A stretch of DNA of 64,000 nucleotides from Paulinella micropora (taxonomy: Eukaryota; Cercozoa; Imbricatea; Euglyphida), in NCBI GenBank assembly GCA_009731375.1, contig BJOX01000055.1, positions 231,245-295,244 of the forward strand. Direction: 5' to 3'. The notes beneath the pieces are model-generated. The model made no database searches, had not been told where the DNA came from, and saw nothing but the letters and a program-made list of their open reading frames with translations. The position numbers and the translations under genes are program-made. Below are positions 46,448 to 57,680 of the stretch, one piece after another (position 1 is the first letter of the stretch; every line of letters begins with the position of its first letter).

Positions 46448-48750
46448 AAGCGTACAACACGCTCAAAGATCTCATCTACAAAGATCCGAAGGATGGCGGA
46501 CTCGTGCTGATGATGCCCGACTTTTCGAAGCAATTCGTAGTCGACACAGACGCATCAAAGTTCGCGATCGGCGCAGTCTTACAACAGGAAGATGAGGAGA
46601 AAAAGTTGCGCCCGATCATGTTTATAAGTAGAAAGTTGTGCTCGGCGGAGCGAAACTATTGTACGAGACAGAGAGAGGCACTGGCGGTGGTCTGGGCCCT
46701 CAAACGGTTGAGAGAGTATTTATGGGGTGGACCTCAGTTTATAGTAAGGACTGATCACCAGAATTTACTATGGCTGATGAATCATGAACAGACTGGCCGT
46801 CTAGCGAGATGGCAGGCATTCTTGTCATGTTTCAATTTTACAATGGTCCATCTACCCGGCAAGCGAAATGTTGTCGCTGACAGCCTCTCCAGGCTAGAGT
46901 TTCACTCAGAAGTGGCAGCTCTCGTATCATCAGCAGAAATGGAGGATCTATCCCCAGACTGCACATACGAAGTGCATCATATCGAGTCGATGCAGATGGC
47001 GAGAGGGGTCCGATATAACCGATCGGGTCTACGTCATAGCCCGCAAGGTCCGGATCATGGGATATGTTGTACAGCACATGTCCTCGAGGATGCTGAGTGG
47101 TCCTATGAAGCATATGAGAATATGAAGGCGGAGATAAAACAAGAAGAGATTAAGCAAGAAGCATATGCGGAACCCCCGCAGGAGAACAAGGAGGAGTTAG
47201 ACGAAAACCCTGAGAGGATAGGAGTGCAGCTAGAGGATGGGACTATCCACATAGCCTCACCCACTGCATGGAGACAGCAACAGGCTCTCGATCCGGAGTT
47301 CAAAGAGCTAATACAGCTATACAAGAACCCGAACGAGCTGAAAATGACGAAGGAGATTAAGGAGCAACAGAAGGAGATGGGGTGGAGAGACGGTCTCTTG
47401 TGGTACAAAGGCCAACACGGGCGCTATGCATCACAACCAGACAAATGGACTCTCTGGGTTCCTGAGAAACTCAGACACATCATTTTTGTCGCTGCTCATA
47501 ACTGCTCACTACTGGCGCACCCGGACCGACAAAGAACGCATATGTTCATTTCGAGACGATTCTGGTGGAAGAAGATGAAGGAGAATATTGATGAACAGGT
47601 CAATGCATGCATCCCATGCAAGACATCCAAAACACCATTGAAGGCGAATTTTGGCCTGATCGGGACTTTTCCTTTACACTTAGGAATGTTCGAGTTCTTA
47701 CACACTGATCATGTAGGACCTTTCCCGGTCACGACGGAAGGTTACAGATACCTTCTAACGGCCATAGACAGAGCCACCAACTATGTATGGGTGGTCCCAG
47801 TCAAAGACGTTACGGGCGAAACAACAGCCAAGGCGTTGATTGACAGGATCATCTCACAGATTGGGGTGCCGAGAAAAATATGCTCAGATCGAGGCTCTGA
47901 CTTTAATAATGAAGTCATCGACAAGCTATCTGCATATTACGGCATGAAATGGCAATATGTCACCGCCTATAACCCCAGAGCGAACGGCAAGATAGAGCGG
48001 GTGCATAGACCCCTCAAGGCCGCGCTGAAGATGTATTGTATGAAGAAGGAGAACCAAAAGGCATGGGTGGAGGCAGCATCCTCGTTTGCCTTTGCTATGA
48101 ATTGCCTACCCTCTACAGCGTTAGGTGGTTCAAAAGGTTCCGTCTCGCCATACCAATTGGTATATGGGCGTGAGCCCGCCATCCCAGCCTCACTGCTGCA
48201 CCCAAAAGATTCATGGGCAGATCAGGATGAGCTGTTTGGGGTGAGACTTCGGGCGAAGATGGAGGCGGAGCAAATAGTACAGGCGCATAGGGAGGCGGAG
48301 CGCAGGAAGACTGATGCTGAAGGTGTCAGGCAGGCACACCTGGATCAAGTCAGATTTCAGGTCGGGGATATTGTACTACTGTATCATCCTCAGGTTCCTC
48401 AGGGAGTCAGCTCGAAGCTGTTCATCCACTGGAAAGGACCATACCAGATCATGGAACAGATGGGGCCTTTGAATTATAGAATCAGGGGCAGAGGAAAAGT
48501 TCAAATAGTCAATGTACGAAGGCTGATTAAGTATGATCCCTTCCTACTTGACGATGAGTCTGTTGAGCAAGCACTCAAACGGATGGAGGCTGACTTTAAA
48601 GAGGTCCCACCAATCCGTCAGAGGATATCTCGGAACGGGATGCCTACAGGGCACCAATTGCGGAGAAGGAGGAGGCTGAGCTGGAGAACAAGCGGGCCAC
48701 CGACCGCAAAAGTGCGGCGGGGACTCAGACCCGCAAAAGGGTGGAGTTGA
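46420..48750 (+). pseudogene. pol: pol part 2: RNase H, integrase, GPY/F
   Basis: Continues part 1 in another frame. RNase H has DTDASKFAIGAVLQQ, CTRQREALAVVWALKR and RTDHQNLLWL. Integrase has an HHCC finger (H-x6-H-x29-C-x2-C, ends NACIPCKTSK). The DD35E triad is D402 (HTDHVG), D462 (CSDRGSDF) and E498 (KIERVHRPL), numbered from 46504. The C-terminal GPY/F module is IHWKGPYQIMEQMGPLNYRI. All catalytic residues are present. The frame is lost again at about 48603-48625. Confidence 0.9.
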
Positions 48751-49421
48751 ACGTGCCGGAAGGAAAGTTCACGGAGGCGCAAATAAGGAGAGCGCAAAAT
48801 GATCTTATCTACGACCGACCGAGAAAGGCGATAAGGACGGCACGTTCGCAAGGAGTCCATCAAGAGGGGAGCGATGACGGAGATCAAGACCCTCGCGCGG
48901 GCAATGACACTCTCGTTCACCCCAGTTGGAAAGAAGGAGATGCGATTGGACATATTTCATGGGCCAAAGACGCTTTTTACTTGGTGAGGCCTGCGGCTCA
49001 ACAAGTAGCCGATGACACACTCTCAGATTTATATCTCATGAGAGTCATGGCAGTACCTCACAAACGCCATACGCGATCGAATCGAATTTCGACTGCGGCA
49101 CAAATAATACAACCAGTCTTACATTTCTGGAGGAGTCTGGATCCAGTGGAAGATCCTAAAGTAAGACAATACCTTCCAGTATATAAAGACGCCAAGAAAC
49201 TTGAGACATGGGATGATACCATATCTCCCACAGATAAAGATCATACCGCGTGGACCATACAAGCACTACCACGAGGGGTGCTGGACATTCCTTTTGACTT
49301 GGCACAAGGCGCAATCCCTCACAAAATTTGGGACGTCCTCGAACAGTCTACCTTAGACTTAACTTTGGTTGGAGGTCCTCCACCAGGTAAAGGAGTCCGC
49401 GCGCGTAAACGGCGTCTATAG
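48603..49421 (+). pseudogene. pol: pol part 3: C-terminal extension of unknown function
   Basis: The frame opens right after the second shift (SEDISERDAYRAPIAEKEEA..) and runs to TAG at 49419. It contains a charged linker, then about 180 residues with EGDAIGHISWAKDAFYLVRP, QPVLHFWRSLDPVEDPKV and a basic tail (GVRARKRRL). I do not recognise a chromodomain. The linker length and position suit a targeting domain, which is inference. Confidence 0.65.
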
Positions 49422-50228
49422 TAAGTATTTTTTTCTCTAGAAGTATTGTGGACCTGATCGATTGCGAACATAGCATTGATCCAATATCGTCCCGACAACC
49501 TTACTTAGATATTAAAGCTACTACAGCATTCATTCTTCTAGAGATTAACAAGACACAGCTGACAAAAAATAGGCATTCTATTCTCTTGCTTCGGCAGAGA
49601 CAGACAAGACGGCCACGAAACAGCATCGTTACGGGATCGCTATTTGATAGAGCGATGGTGTTTCCTGGATACGACCCGCATTAGTACCAGAATGATGATC
49701 TCATTAAAGACTCTACAGTCTAATCAAGAACTGATATATTAATAACATGAACTGCTATACCGGATTCCATCGATCTCTACTTGTATCGGCATATCGCAAG
49801 GTTAGGGCGCACTCAACCCAACTTCGGATATAGTCGTCAGACTTGATCACCTGACACTATATTAAATGATACCGATTTATACAAAGGTATGTCTTCACAA
49901 AAAGTAAATGTATTTATGGAAACCGACGACCGGTTATTACATATATATGGAAATGGCGACATTACATTATTACTCAACCATAAAACATTATACTTGGACA
50001 TACTGCACAAATATCTTATCGACAGAAGAAAGAGGAAGATTTTAATATAGATACTGAATGTGCTAGAGTATATATATGATTGGTACCGGGGCAAGTATCA
50101 TGGTTGTTTTATAACGGCTCATTCGTGGGTTGATGTATCTTCATACATAACTCTAAACGAATCTTAATCAGAAAAGAAATCAGTTCAAAGCGTATTATGT
50201 CGGAAACGAAGTTCCGCCATAAAAAACT
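49422..50228 (+). other. Retrotransposon 3' untranslated region
   Basis: No convincing ORF; AT-rich. Confidence 0.7.
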
Positions 50229-50237
50229 GGGAGGGGG
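50229..50237 (+). promoter_or_regulatory. Polypurine tract
   Basis: GGGAGGGGG, three bases before the 3' LTR. It primes plus-strand DNA in LTR elements. Confidence 0.8.
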
Positions 50238-50240
50238 TAC

Positions 50241-50458
50241 TGTGGACATCACCCCCCAAATTATCCGGTAAAAAACTTATTTATAGATTTCGTCTGGCCG
50301 GACACGTCTGATATGCCAATTTGATCCTGGTCTTTTGGCGGCTTTTTGTCTTTGCGTCACTGAGCTAATATAACGAGACATCATTCTCTTTTTTGAGGAC
50401 TGTGTTTGGTTATATTACCGACTTACTCTTCCATTGAGCTATCGTTGGGGATAGTACA
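50241..50458 (+). repeat. 3' LTR (218 bp)
   Basis: TGTGGACATCACC ... ATAGTACA, followed by the CTAT target duplication. Confidence 0.95.
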
Positions 50459-50471
50459 CTATTGTTATCAT

Positions 50472-50810
50472 TGTCCACAACGTGACTTGAATTTACCGCA
50501 ATGTGCGTGTTTCACTGGAAATCGGGGGCAAAGGTAATTGAGTGCGGGGAAAAGGCAACAGTTGATTATCAGACTCAGCACTTTAACGACAGCTCAAAAT
50601 CACTACCGTTGACATTTTACTGTTTTTGACCTGCCCGTTAGATTCTCCTCTGCACGACGTTTTGACTTCACTAACTAGTTTTTGATTTCGATCAGGAATG
50701 ACTTCAAACGATCAAGTCAAAGTTTTTACCGTTTTGTTACCTTTTTCCCACTCTATTGCCTTTTCCCCCGATTTCCCGTGAACACGCACGTTACGGTAAA
50801 TTTGTGGACA
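50472..50810. mobile_element. Foldback MITE with about 85-bp inverted repeats
   Basis: TGTCCACAA..AATTTACCGCAATGTGCGTG at the left and the reverse complement at the right (CACGCACGTTACGGTAAATT..TTTGTGGACA). Inside the arms, GGAAATCGGGGG and GGAAAAGGCAA are shared. No ORF. Confidence 0.85.
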
Positions 50811-50984
50811 CGCAGTCAAGAGAACGGAAAATAATATTTGCCGTTCACATCCATGCTTTTTACATCATGACTGTGAAAGACTTTTTCAAAAAGCGAATCT
50901 CGGACACTTGAACCCACAACTTGGACTTGAAGCCCTCGAGCTCCTTCAAGTGCTACACCAGCATCTTCAAGTGTCACACGATAC

Positions 50985-51160
50985 CAGCTCACAAATCTAC
51001 GTTCACTGTGATCGTACTTTGCAACCAAAGTCTGCAAACAAGTAGAAATCTACGTAAATAAACGAAGTGACCTCTCAGCAATTTACTGGTATTTCACCTA
51101 CTCTCTGGAGTTAGGACTTAATGCAGCCATAGAGACTTTTAAATAAGAGTTCGTTGTGTA
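50985..51160 (-). repeat. Inverted arm, right
   Basis: Reverse complement matches 39636-39803. Before the Ty3 insertion the two arms were about 0.9 kb apart. Confidence 0.85.
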
Positions 51161-51598
51161 TTTATCCCTTGGGGTTGTATCTAAACTCACAATTCGAATT
51201 TTCCTTTCAAGTGGAGTTTGCACACACGAGTTTTGTGTGCTCTGTCGACAGATCGATTTGAAAGCACCTCCTACAAGGAAGGTACTACTCAACAAACGTG
51301 GGAGATCAGAGGTCATCAAAAACACATATGTGAAACAGATCGTTCACCTGTCTTTGCATTTTCGTGTCGTCTCTCTGTTCTTCTACACTCTATGCAGTCA
51401 ACCAACACAGACTGAGTATGTGTCTGGTTTTGTTTGTGTTAGGGTCACCACCTTAGCACCCAGCAAGATCATCCTCTTTGCTGCTCATCGTACTCTACAA
51501 GTGTACCCACACTACCTGGCCTACCCCTGGTAACGTGCAATATTCGCCAATTCACGCCACGACGATCCCCTGTCGCGTCTTCGGGAACACAAGAGGAA
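51161..51598. other. Unique sequence without supported gene
   Basis: Short ORFs only, up to 125 codons (51156-51533), with no recognisable features. Confidence 0.6.
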
Positions 51599-52808
51599 AT
51601 GTCTGGATCCATTTACTATCCTGGGCGTCCCATGGTCTTCTGCCCTCTGAGAAGAAATTTCAGAATGAAGTTGAGGAAGGGAAATCAACTCCTCTCACTA
51701 CGGACCTCTCGTGGACTCAATCAACACTTTCGACAAGATTTATTTACTAATTACTCTGGTGAATACCGTAATATTTTACTCAAAGCAGTAAAAGATAAGC
51801 AAACTAATTTTCTTCATCTACCATTGGTACCGACACCCTCCCTAAAGTTGATGTGTAATCCTAATATGGCAGCCCACGACATCTACAAGGAGTACCTGGG
51901 GCCCACAGGCTCTGCAGCTCAATACGAAGCTCTCTGGAATCAATTGGGTACCTTTATTCCTCTAGAGGAATTTGTTAACCATTTACCGATTTCGACTTCG
52001 ATCCCTGGGGCGTCTGGATCACTTTCTGGATTGGTAGTTCCAACCCCTGAAAGCACTCCTGTCACCGTGCCCCCATCAACCCTGACTGGTACGATTCCAG
52101 CAGTGACATTGGGAAGTATTCCTTCGGGACCTGCACAGCCGACCCACGTCGACGAGCCCCACCACCCCAGCTGCACCACCATCTACTGCAACATCGTCCC
52201 CTGTACTAACTCAAATGATGGCCAGCTGCGTTGCCTGTAAGTGCAACAACATTGGCCCCCATCGGTAGGGTACCTTCAACCACCCCTGTCGATCCGTTCG
52301 CCCGCCCTGGTAGCCTAGCGAGTGGAGCGACACCCCTGCCCCGGCATGAACCGCATCCATCACTGGCCTCCCTCTGGGCAACACGCTCATCAGCACCACT
52401 GGTCAGCCGTACACTGTCGATGTTTGATTCAGCCTTCGCGTCGCCACTTCGACCGATGATCAGCCCTCTTGGACCCATGCCGGCCTTCACAAGGCAGACG
52501 ACCACCTCGACTGGTTTGTCAGGTTCAACCCCCACTACGTCGACACCGGTACGCCCAATGCCTCGCATCTCGCTGATTACAACGTTACAAGGTAGTCGCG
52601 TCACGTTGAGCCCCCTCTTCTCCGTTACGGAAGAAGCTTACTCGACCTTGCTCGCTGACGGCACGAACCCCTCCGTGGAGGAACAAGGTGGAGCCTCCGT
52701 GACTGCAGCAACTGTGACTGCAACAACTGTCACCCCGCCCCCGCGAGCTCATCCTCGAGTCCAACACCGAGCTCATCATCGAGCTCAACGTCGAGTTCGT
52801 CTTCAGGT
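51599..52808 (+). pseudogene. Decayed gag-like N-terminal region, frameshifted
   Basis: Two overlapping frames, 51599-52240 (MSGSIYYPGRPMVFCPLR..) and 52231-52845, continue each other in composition (Pro/Thr/Ser-rich) but in different phases. That indicates at least two indels. A change to the frame of the next feature occurs in a Ser tract near 52745. Unlike the flanking AT-rich DNA, the tract is GC-rich. Function is inferred only from the downstream gag and protease features. Confidence 0.45.
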
Positions 52809-54731
52809 TTGTCATCCGACCCATCGCCCAGCACGACGACTGTAGCTCCGACTCCTGCCCCTTCGACGGAGACTGGCCCTGCCCGTCCCTTGACGGCTAC
52901 ACCATCCCCGTCACCTACGGGCAATGAGTCCCCTTCGGCATCATCGGGAGGAAGGATCCTACGATCGTCCACTACCGCTGGTATAGTATTACCATCCCGC
53001 ACATTGCACATGATGGCTCGAGTTCGGTCCCTCTTCGTGATGATCTGTCCGGCGATCGTGCCGACCGCTGACGTCGCCACTCAAGCCCGCGAACTTGCGT
53101 TCAACCTACAGTTGAACAACTTATCGATGCTTTTGGCGTGCAACCGCATCATCGACACGGTACACAAGCGGGGCAGCATCATCCCCTACATGCTCATGGA
53201 GTATTTCATGGAGGTGTTCAAAGGACGTCTGGACAAGGGAGACACGAAGCGACCAGCTATGCAAGCCCTTAAACTTCGACGCTTTAAGAAGGAAAGCCTC
53301 ACGGGTTATGTCAATCGGTGCATCACCAGCTACGACACGGCCTACGCCGCTGGCTACTGGACGGCCGACTCCAACCAAGTCCGCGACGTGTCCCGGATGC
53401 TCACCCCCATGGAACGTGATCGATGGACTCGGTACGCTGCCGAGATACTCAACATACTTAATGTTGCTTGGCCTCGCGACCACACTGACCTTCTCCCCTG
53501 GACCAACTCCCTCGACCTCCACGTCATGGAAGAATATTGGCCCTAGATGGAAAGTATCACGAAGCCCTCGTCGGCCGCTACCTACAAGCGACAGCGCGAT
53601 CGCCCTATTCACCCAACGCCTTCTGCCTCCTCTTGCGACCCACCCGTCAAGGTAGACACCCGCCAGAGAACCAGACAGCGCAAAACGCAGCAGGAAAACA
53701 AGGAGCCCAAGCGCCCGCCACGTCAGAAGCGCAAGGCTGACGCCATGTCGATGGCTCAACCGGCCACATCACCGGATCGTGGACGCCCCAATAAGCGGAC
53801 CAAGACGGACAAGCCGCTCCCGACTACGAAGAAGACTGCAACACGCCCGCCCCTCACTGGTGCGAACGCGATCGTCATCCCTCCGAAGAAATCTTCGATG
53901 GTTACGGCCGCCACCAAGTCCGCCGGCGCCCCGACTTCACCAAAGCGCCCGCCCTTCACCGGGGTCTCATGTGCCTATTGCAAGGAACATAATCAGTTCC
54001 TCAAGCCAGATCAGGCCCCGAAGCATTCGTTTGACCAATGCATATGCAAGCTTCGCCAGCAACGCTATCAAGACGAAGGTAAACACTGCAACTGGAAATC
54101 ATCCTCGGCCGCCACGCGCAATCCACCTCGAGCATTCCACATGACGATGCGTCCATCGCCTCGGCCAACACGGCGTCCAATTCGCATTTGCACGATCCCG
54201 ACGGTCGTCTGCGGTAGCATTTATGTACGCAAAGCTCTTCGGACGGCATCGGATGAAGATTGCATCGGCAAAACTTCATGTGTTTTGGACTCAGCATGCA
54301 ACTGCAAGGGCGTGGCCCTCCTCGACTAGGTACTACACCAAGGACTTGAGATCGTGTCGCTCCCACCCGTCGACGCACGCCCATCCGTGGGTATTGACGC
54401 AGTCCTCGCTGAAGGCATCGAACTATTCGTCTCGGCCACCCCGACGTCTCCGCTCGATGCAATCGCGATCTATATCTCGAGCCACCTGCCTGATGGTATG
54501 AACTTGCTTCTCGCCAACGAGGTCGCGGCCCAGCTCAACCTTTCTATCGACGACGCGCAAGCGATCCGGCCCACAGACTACATGCCTCTGAAGCCTGCTT
54601 CCAAGCAAATCGTCTATGAGACTGAGTTTCACCTCTTCGAGACACCACTACAGATCGGTGATCTACAATTGGCCACGGTCGGCTACGACTTCCGCCCTAC
54701 AGCATGGCGAAGGAAACGTCCTACCCGATAG
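52809..54731 (+). pseudogene. gag/protease-like frame with two in-frame TAG codons
   Basis: One frame of 641 codons, broken only by TAG at 53544 and TAG at 54327. The helical capsid-like part has YMLMEYFMEVFKGRL, MQALKLRRFKKESLTGYVN and MTPMERDRW-type segments. A basic linker follows, then a zinc-knuckle-like C-x2-C-x14-H-x4-C (CAYCKEHNQFLK .. KHSFDQC). The last part resembles a retropepsin: VLDSACNCKGVALLD (DSA where DSG is expected) and LPDGMNLLLANEVAAQLNLS. I see no RT after it. It is probably a decayed or non-autonomous retroelement, different from the Ty3 copy. Confidence 0.55.
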
Positions 54732-55090
54732 CCAAGTTAAACAAAATCATCGATCGCCGTCCCAGCCTGCAACTTCCTTCGACTTCACACGACCTCCTGT
54801 CCACCTCGAACGCCCACCTCTACGGTCGCCACCACAACCTGTTCATGATGCCACACAAGCGGGCGCCTAGCGACTTCAGCGTCGGAAAACTGGAAGAGGA
54901 AGACGAAGAGGAAGACGAAGAGGAAGCCGATGAGGACAAGAAGGTCACCAAAGAAGAAGAAGAAGAAGACGAAGTTGAGCTGGTCGAAACGGAAAGCGAG
55001 CCTTCCCCTCACCGGCGCAGAAGGAAAACGTCACATACGCGCTCGTGGAGGGCACTTACTGGACAAACACACACCGCCGCCATCCTCTAA
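54704..55090 (+). pseudogene. Acidic ORF fragment
   Basis: 129 codons in a new frame: KLNKIIDRRPSLQLPSTS, then an E/D-rich stretch (EEEDEEEDEEEADEDKK) and a basic end. Unknown. It is likely the continuation of the preceding frame after an indel. Confidence 0.35.
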
Positions 55091-55186
55091 GCGACAAAAG
55101 CTGGAAGCGTCTCCGAGCTCAGAGGAGTCACCGGCCCCTTCCGCTGCTGCTACCGCTACCCCTACTACGAGCTCGTCCATGCATCA

Positions 55187-56115
55187 ATGGCAGCCTACAC
55201 CTTCCTCTCGAGCATCTTAAACGCCTTCGACTACATGGTGGTTGAATTCAGCCATGAGAAGGGAGGACGAATTGGTACACAACTCACTCAATCCCAAGGC
55301 AGGTCCTCGGTGACACGACGATCCTTAAGCTACGCAGCTCCGTCGTCGTCGTCATCATCATTGTCATCATCATCGGCATCATCGTCGTCGTCATCCGCCT
55401 CGATTTTGGCTTTGCCATCCTCGGCCGTCGCCGCTGCGCCACCGGCCAAACCATCTTTGGCTTCGTCATCATCATCCTCATCATCACAAGGAACGAAGGC
55501 GCCTATGATTGCCGAATGCTCGGCTACGAGTGTAAAAGGCGAGGACCTTAGGCGCGGCCTCAAGAATGCACCTCAGACCCCGCTACCCCCGCTGCCGATC
55601 GTACCGACTTCACGTCAACCCGGCAGATCTACACCAGTTCGGGAAAGGAAGTCCGCAGATTCACCCATGTCTTCTCCGGGATCCCTGTTCGAGACCAGCT
55701 CCAACAGTGCCATCCTCGGACAGGAGTGTCCATCCCGTCCGCGGCTTACTCGGCCGGCCATCAGAGGAGGCCCCCAGACCAGCCTCGGGAGCCAATGTGT
55801 CCCCCATCCGTCGGACGCGGCCGCCTGGATGAATTTTCCCTCCGCACGCTTCAAGTATTTGAGCCTCGGCCAATGACACCAACCGACCGTGCCCGCATTG
55901 GCAACCCCATACACCTCCAACAGACTGAGTTCGCCACTCCATCAGCCATCGTAAGCGCAGGCTCGGCTCGACCCGAGACCTACCATTCAGTTCGACCAGT
56001 ACCGGACACATGGATACGCCCAACCGAGCCTACGCGCCCTACTAGAATCACCCCTGGTATGGATATATACCTGTGGATTGTCAAGGAAATCTACGCCAAC
56101 TACTTCCAACGTTAG
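55187..56115 (+). pseudogene. Ser-rich ORF fragments
   Basis: Frames 55187-55876 and 55726-56115. Poly-Ser is encoded by TCG/TCA/TCC mixtures. The later part has RLDEFSLRTLQVFEPRPM and GMDIYLWIVKEIYANYF. Unknown function. Frame changes between parts suggest decay. Confidence 0.4.
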
Positions 56116-57159
56116 CACCCGTCTGCATTGCCGGTACACACCCCAGGTGCCAACACCTTGGTTACTGGATCCCGGAACAGATGTTTACCAGTCAAGGCCT
56201 ATGGCCCGACAATGCCATCTGGACTAATCCCGCCAACCAATGGGTTCACCCTCGAGTGGAACGAGCATTGCTGCAAATAGCAGACGACGGACGTGGGACC
56301 TACCGGATCCCGCCACCGGAAAATGAAATCAGATGGCAATCCGTAGAACGCATGTATTTCCCACATACTGATCACTACAGCTTCATTGCTTTTCCGCTTT
56401 TGGCACGAACCTTCTCTCCATGGGACGCAGTGTCGAACACATCGTCTAGCTCGTCATCGAGCTCATCTTCGAGCACAACTTCGAGCTCATCTTCGAGCAC
56501 AACTTCGAGCTCATCTTCGAGCACAACTTTGAGTTCATCCTCGAGTTCATCATCGAGCTCGTTCTCAAGTTCGTCATCGAGTTCATCGTCTGTACAGCGT
56601 CCCCAACGCACTCGACAGAGTAGCATCTGGCTACGAACCGACCCTTACCAGATGTACGGACGCACTCCTTGGGGCCAAGAACATGAAAGCTTCGATGTCG
56701 CTACATTCGGTCTTGATCGCGACAAGCCTACACACCTCATGCAGCAATATTGGCCGCCTCGCAAATACGCCTCACGAGATAGACCCGGATACCTATCAGG
56801 GCATCACGATGGGACTTGATCTTAAACTTTTGTCGATCGGAGATACCCCCAGTGCTGTCGTCAACACCGAAGCCCTATGCCTACTCAGATTTCCCAACAC
56901 CGCTCACCAACGTCTGTTACGGACTCAGAGAGCCGGCCTCACGACGGACAGCGTGCAAGGAATTCTCAACAAACCGAAAGGCTCCACCATGATGCACGAA
57001 TGCATGAAGTCCGGATGGAGTTCCATCATTTTTCACTTTGGCCCGGCGCATGGACGAAGCACGGCACAACTTTTGTGTTCGGCCCTCGTCGGCCGCCACG
57101 TGGAGCCCACCGGCGACGTGGATTATTTCTACGCAGGTATGTCCTATCATGAGCTTTAA
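56073..57159 (+). pseudogene. ORF fragments, unknown protein
   Basis: Frame 56073-56819 (ALLQIADDGRGTYRIPPPE, SVERMYFPHTDHYSFIAFPL, poly-Ser, WLRTDPYQMYGRTPWGQEH) passes to 56683-57159 (IDPDTYQGITMGLDLKLLS, MKSGWSSIIFHFGPAHG) by a frameshift near 56770. The composition is protein-like in both. I do not recognise a family. Confidence 0.45.
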
Positions 57160-57326
57160 CGCCCATGGGGATACAAGATATCATCACATCTTGGACTCAT
57201 TGTCGGCAGCGCCCCGGATGATAGTAGTTAAATACTTCTCGGGACAGTATCCTAAATGTACTCTCTGAAGTTGAACTGCTATTCCCCTGGTGTTGTCTGG
57301 GGAACCCGACGTCAGGCCAATACACC

Positions 57327-57680
57327 ATGACCCCTGGATTCGGTGGCCCAGCATACCAACGCTACGTGTTCAAACTCCCGACACGAGAACGCTGCTTCGC
57401 TCTACAGCACTACTTCCACCGACTCCCTTGCATCGATCCTATATGGCTGAAAATTATTGCAACGGACTCCTTCTACGATATCCATGATATCCCGGTACGG
57501 GAGCGCATCTACGAATGCACTGTTGACCTCCCTCGGAGCTACTTTGACATCAACCTCTCCAACTATCTTCGGGAGGCCCACAACTGGTCTGACCCCAACA
57601 ACCCAGACGCTAACAACAGGAAGTGGCACACTATGTTTCAATGGGTTCGATACGACAACGTGCACTGGATCATAGTTTAA
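57327..57680 (+). pseudogene. ORF fragment, unknown protein
   Basis: 117 codons: YQRYVFKLPTRERCFALQHY, WLKIIATDSFYDIHDIPVRE, ECTVDLPRSYFDINLSNYL, ending VRYDNVHWIIV. Compact and globular-looking. It is probably part of the same decayed coding unit. Confidence 0.45.

Larger units (their letters stand above)
39990..50458 (+). mobile_element. Ty3/gypsy-type LTR retrotransposon, full length, coding-defective
   Basis: 10.47 kb with LTRs, PBS, gag, pol and PPT in canonical order, and a 4-bp target duplication. The RT (YIDD), RNase H, integrase order and the GPY/F module place it in Ty3/gypsy rather than copia. Near-identical LTRs imply recent insertion, yet gag has a TGA and pol two frameshifts. 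It has inserted 13 bp from the edge of a MITE (50472-50810). Confidence 0.9.

Noticed and set aside
39636-51160. DIRS-type element, because of inverted repeats
   Set aside because: The inside element has direct LTRs, a DDE integrase and a target duplication. No tyrosine recombinase was seen.
52236-52267. A 32-nt GTAAGT..TAG intron in the gag-like region
   Set aside because: Removing it does not restore an open frame.
57640-57680. VHWIIV as a Ulp1-type protease His motif
   Set aside because: The fragment stops there. No partner Asp or Cys motif could be placed.
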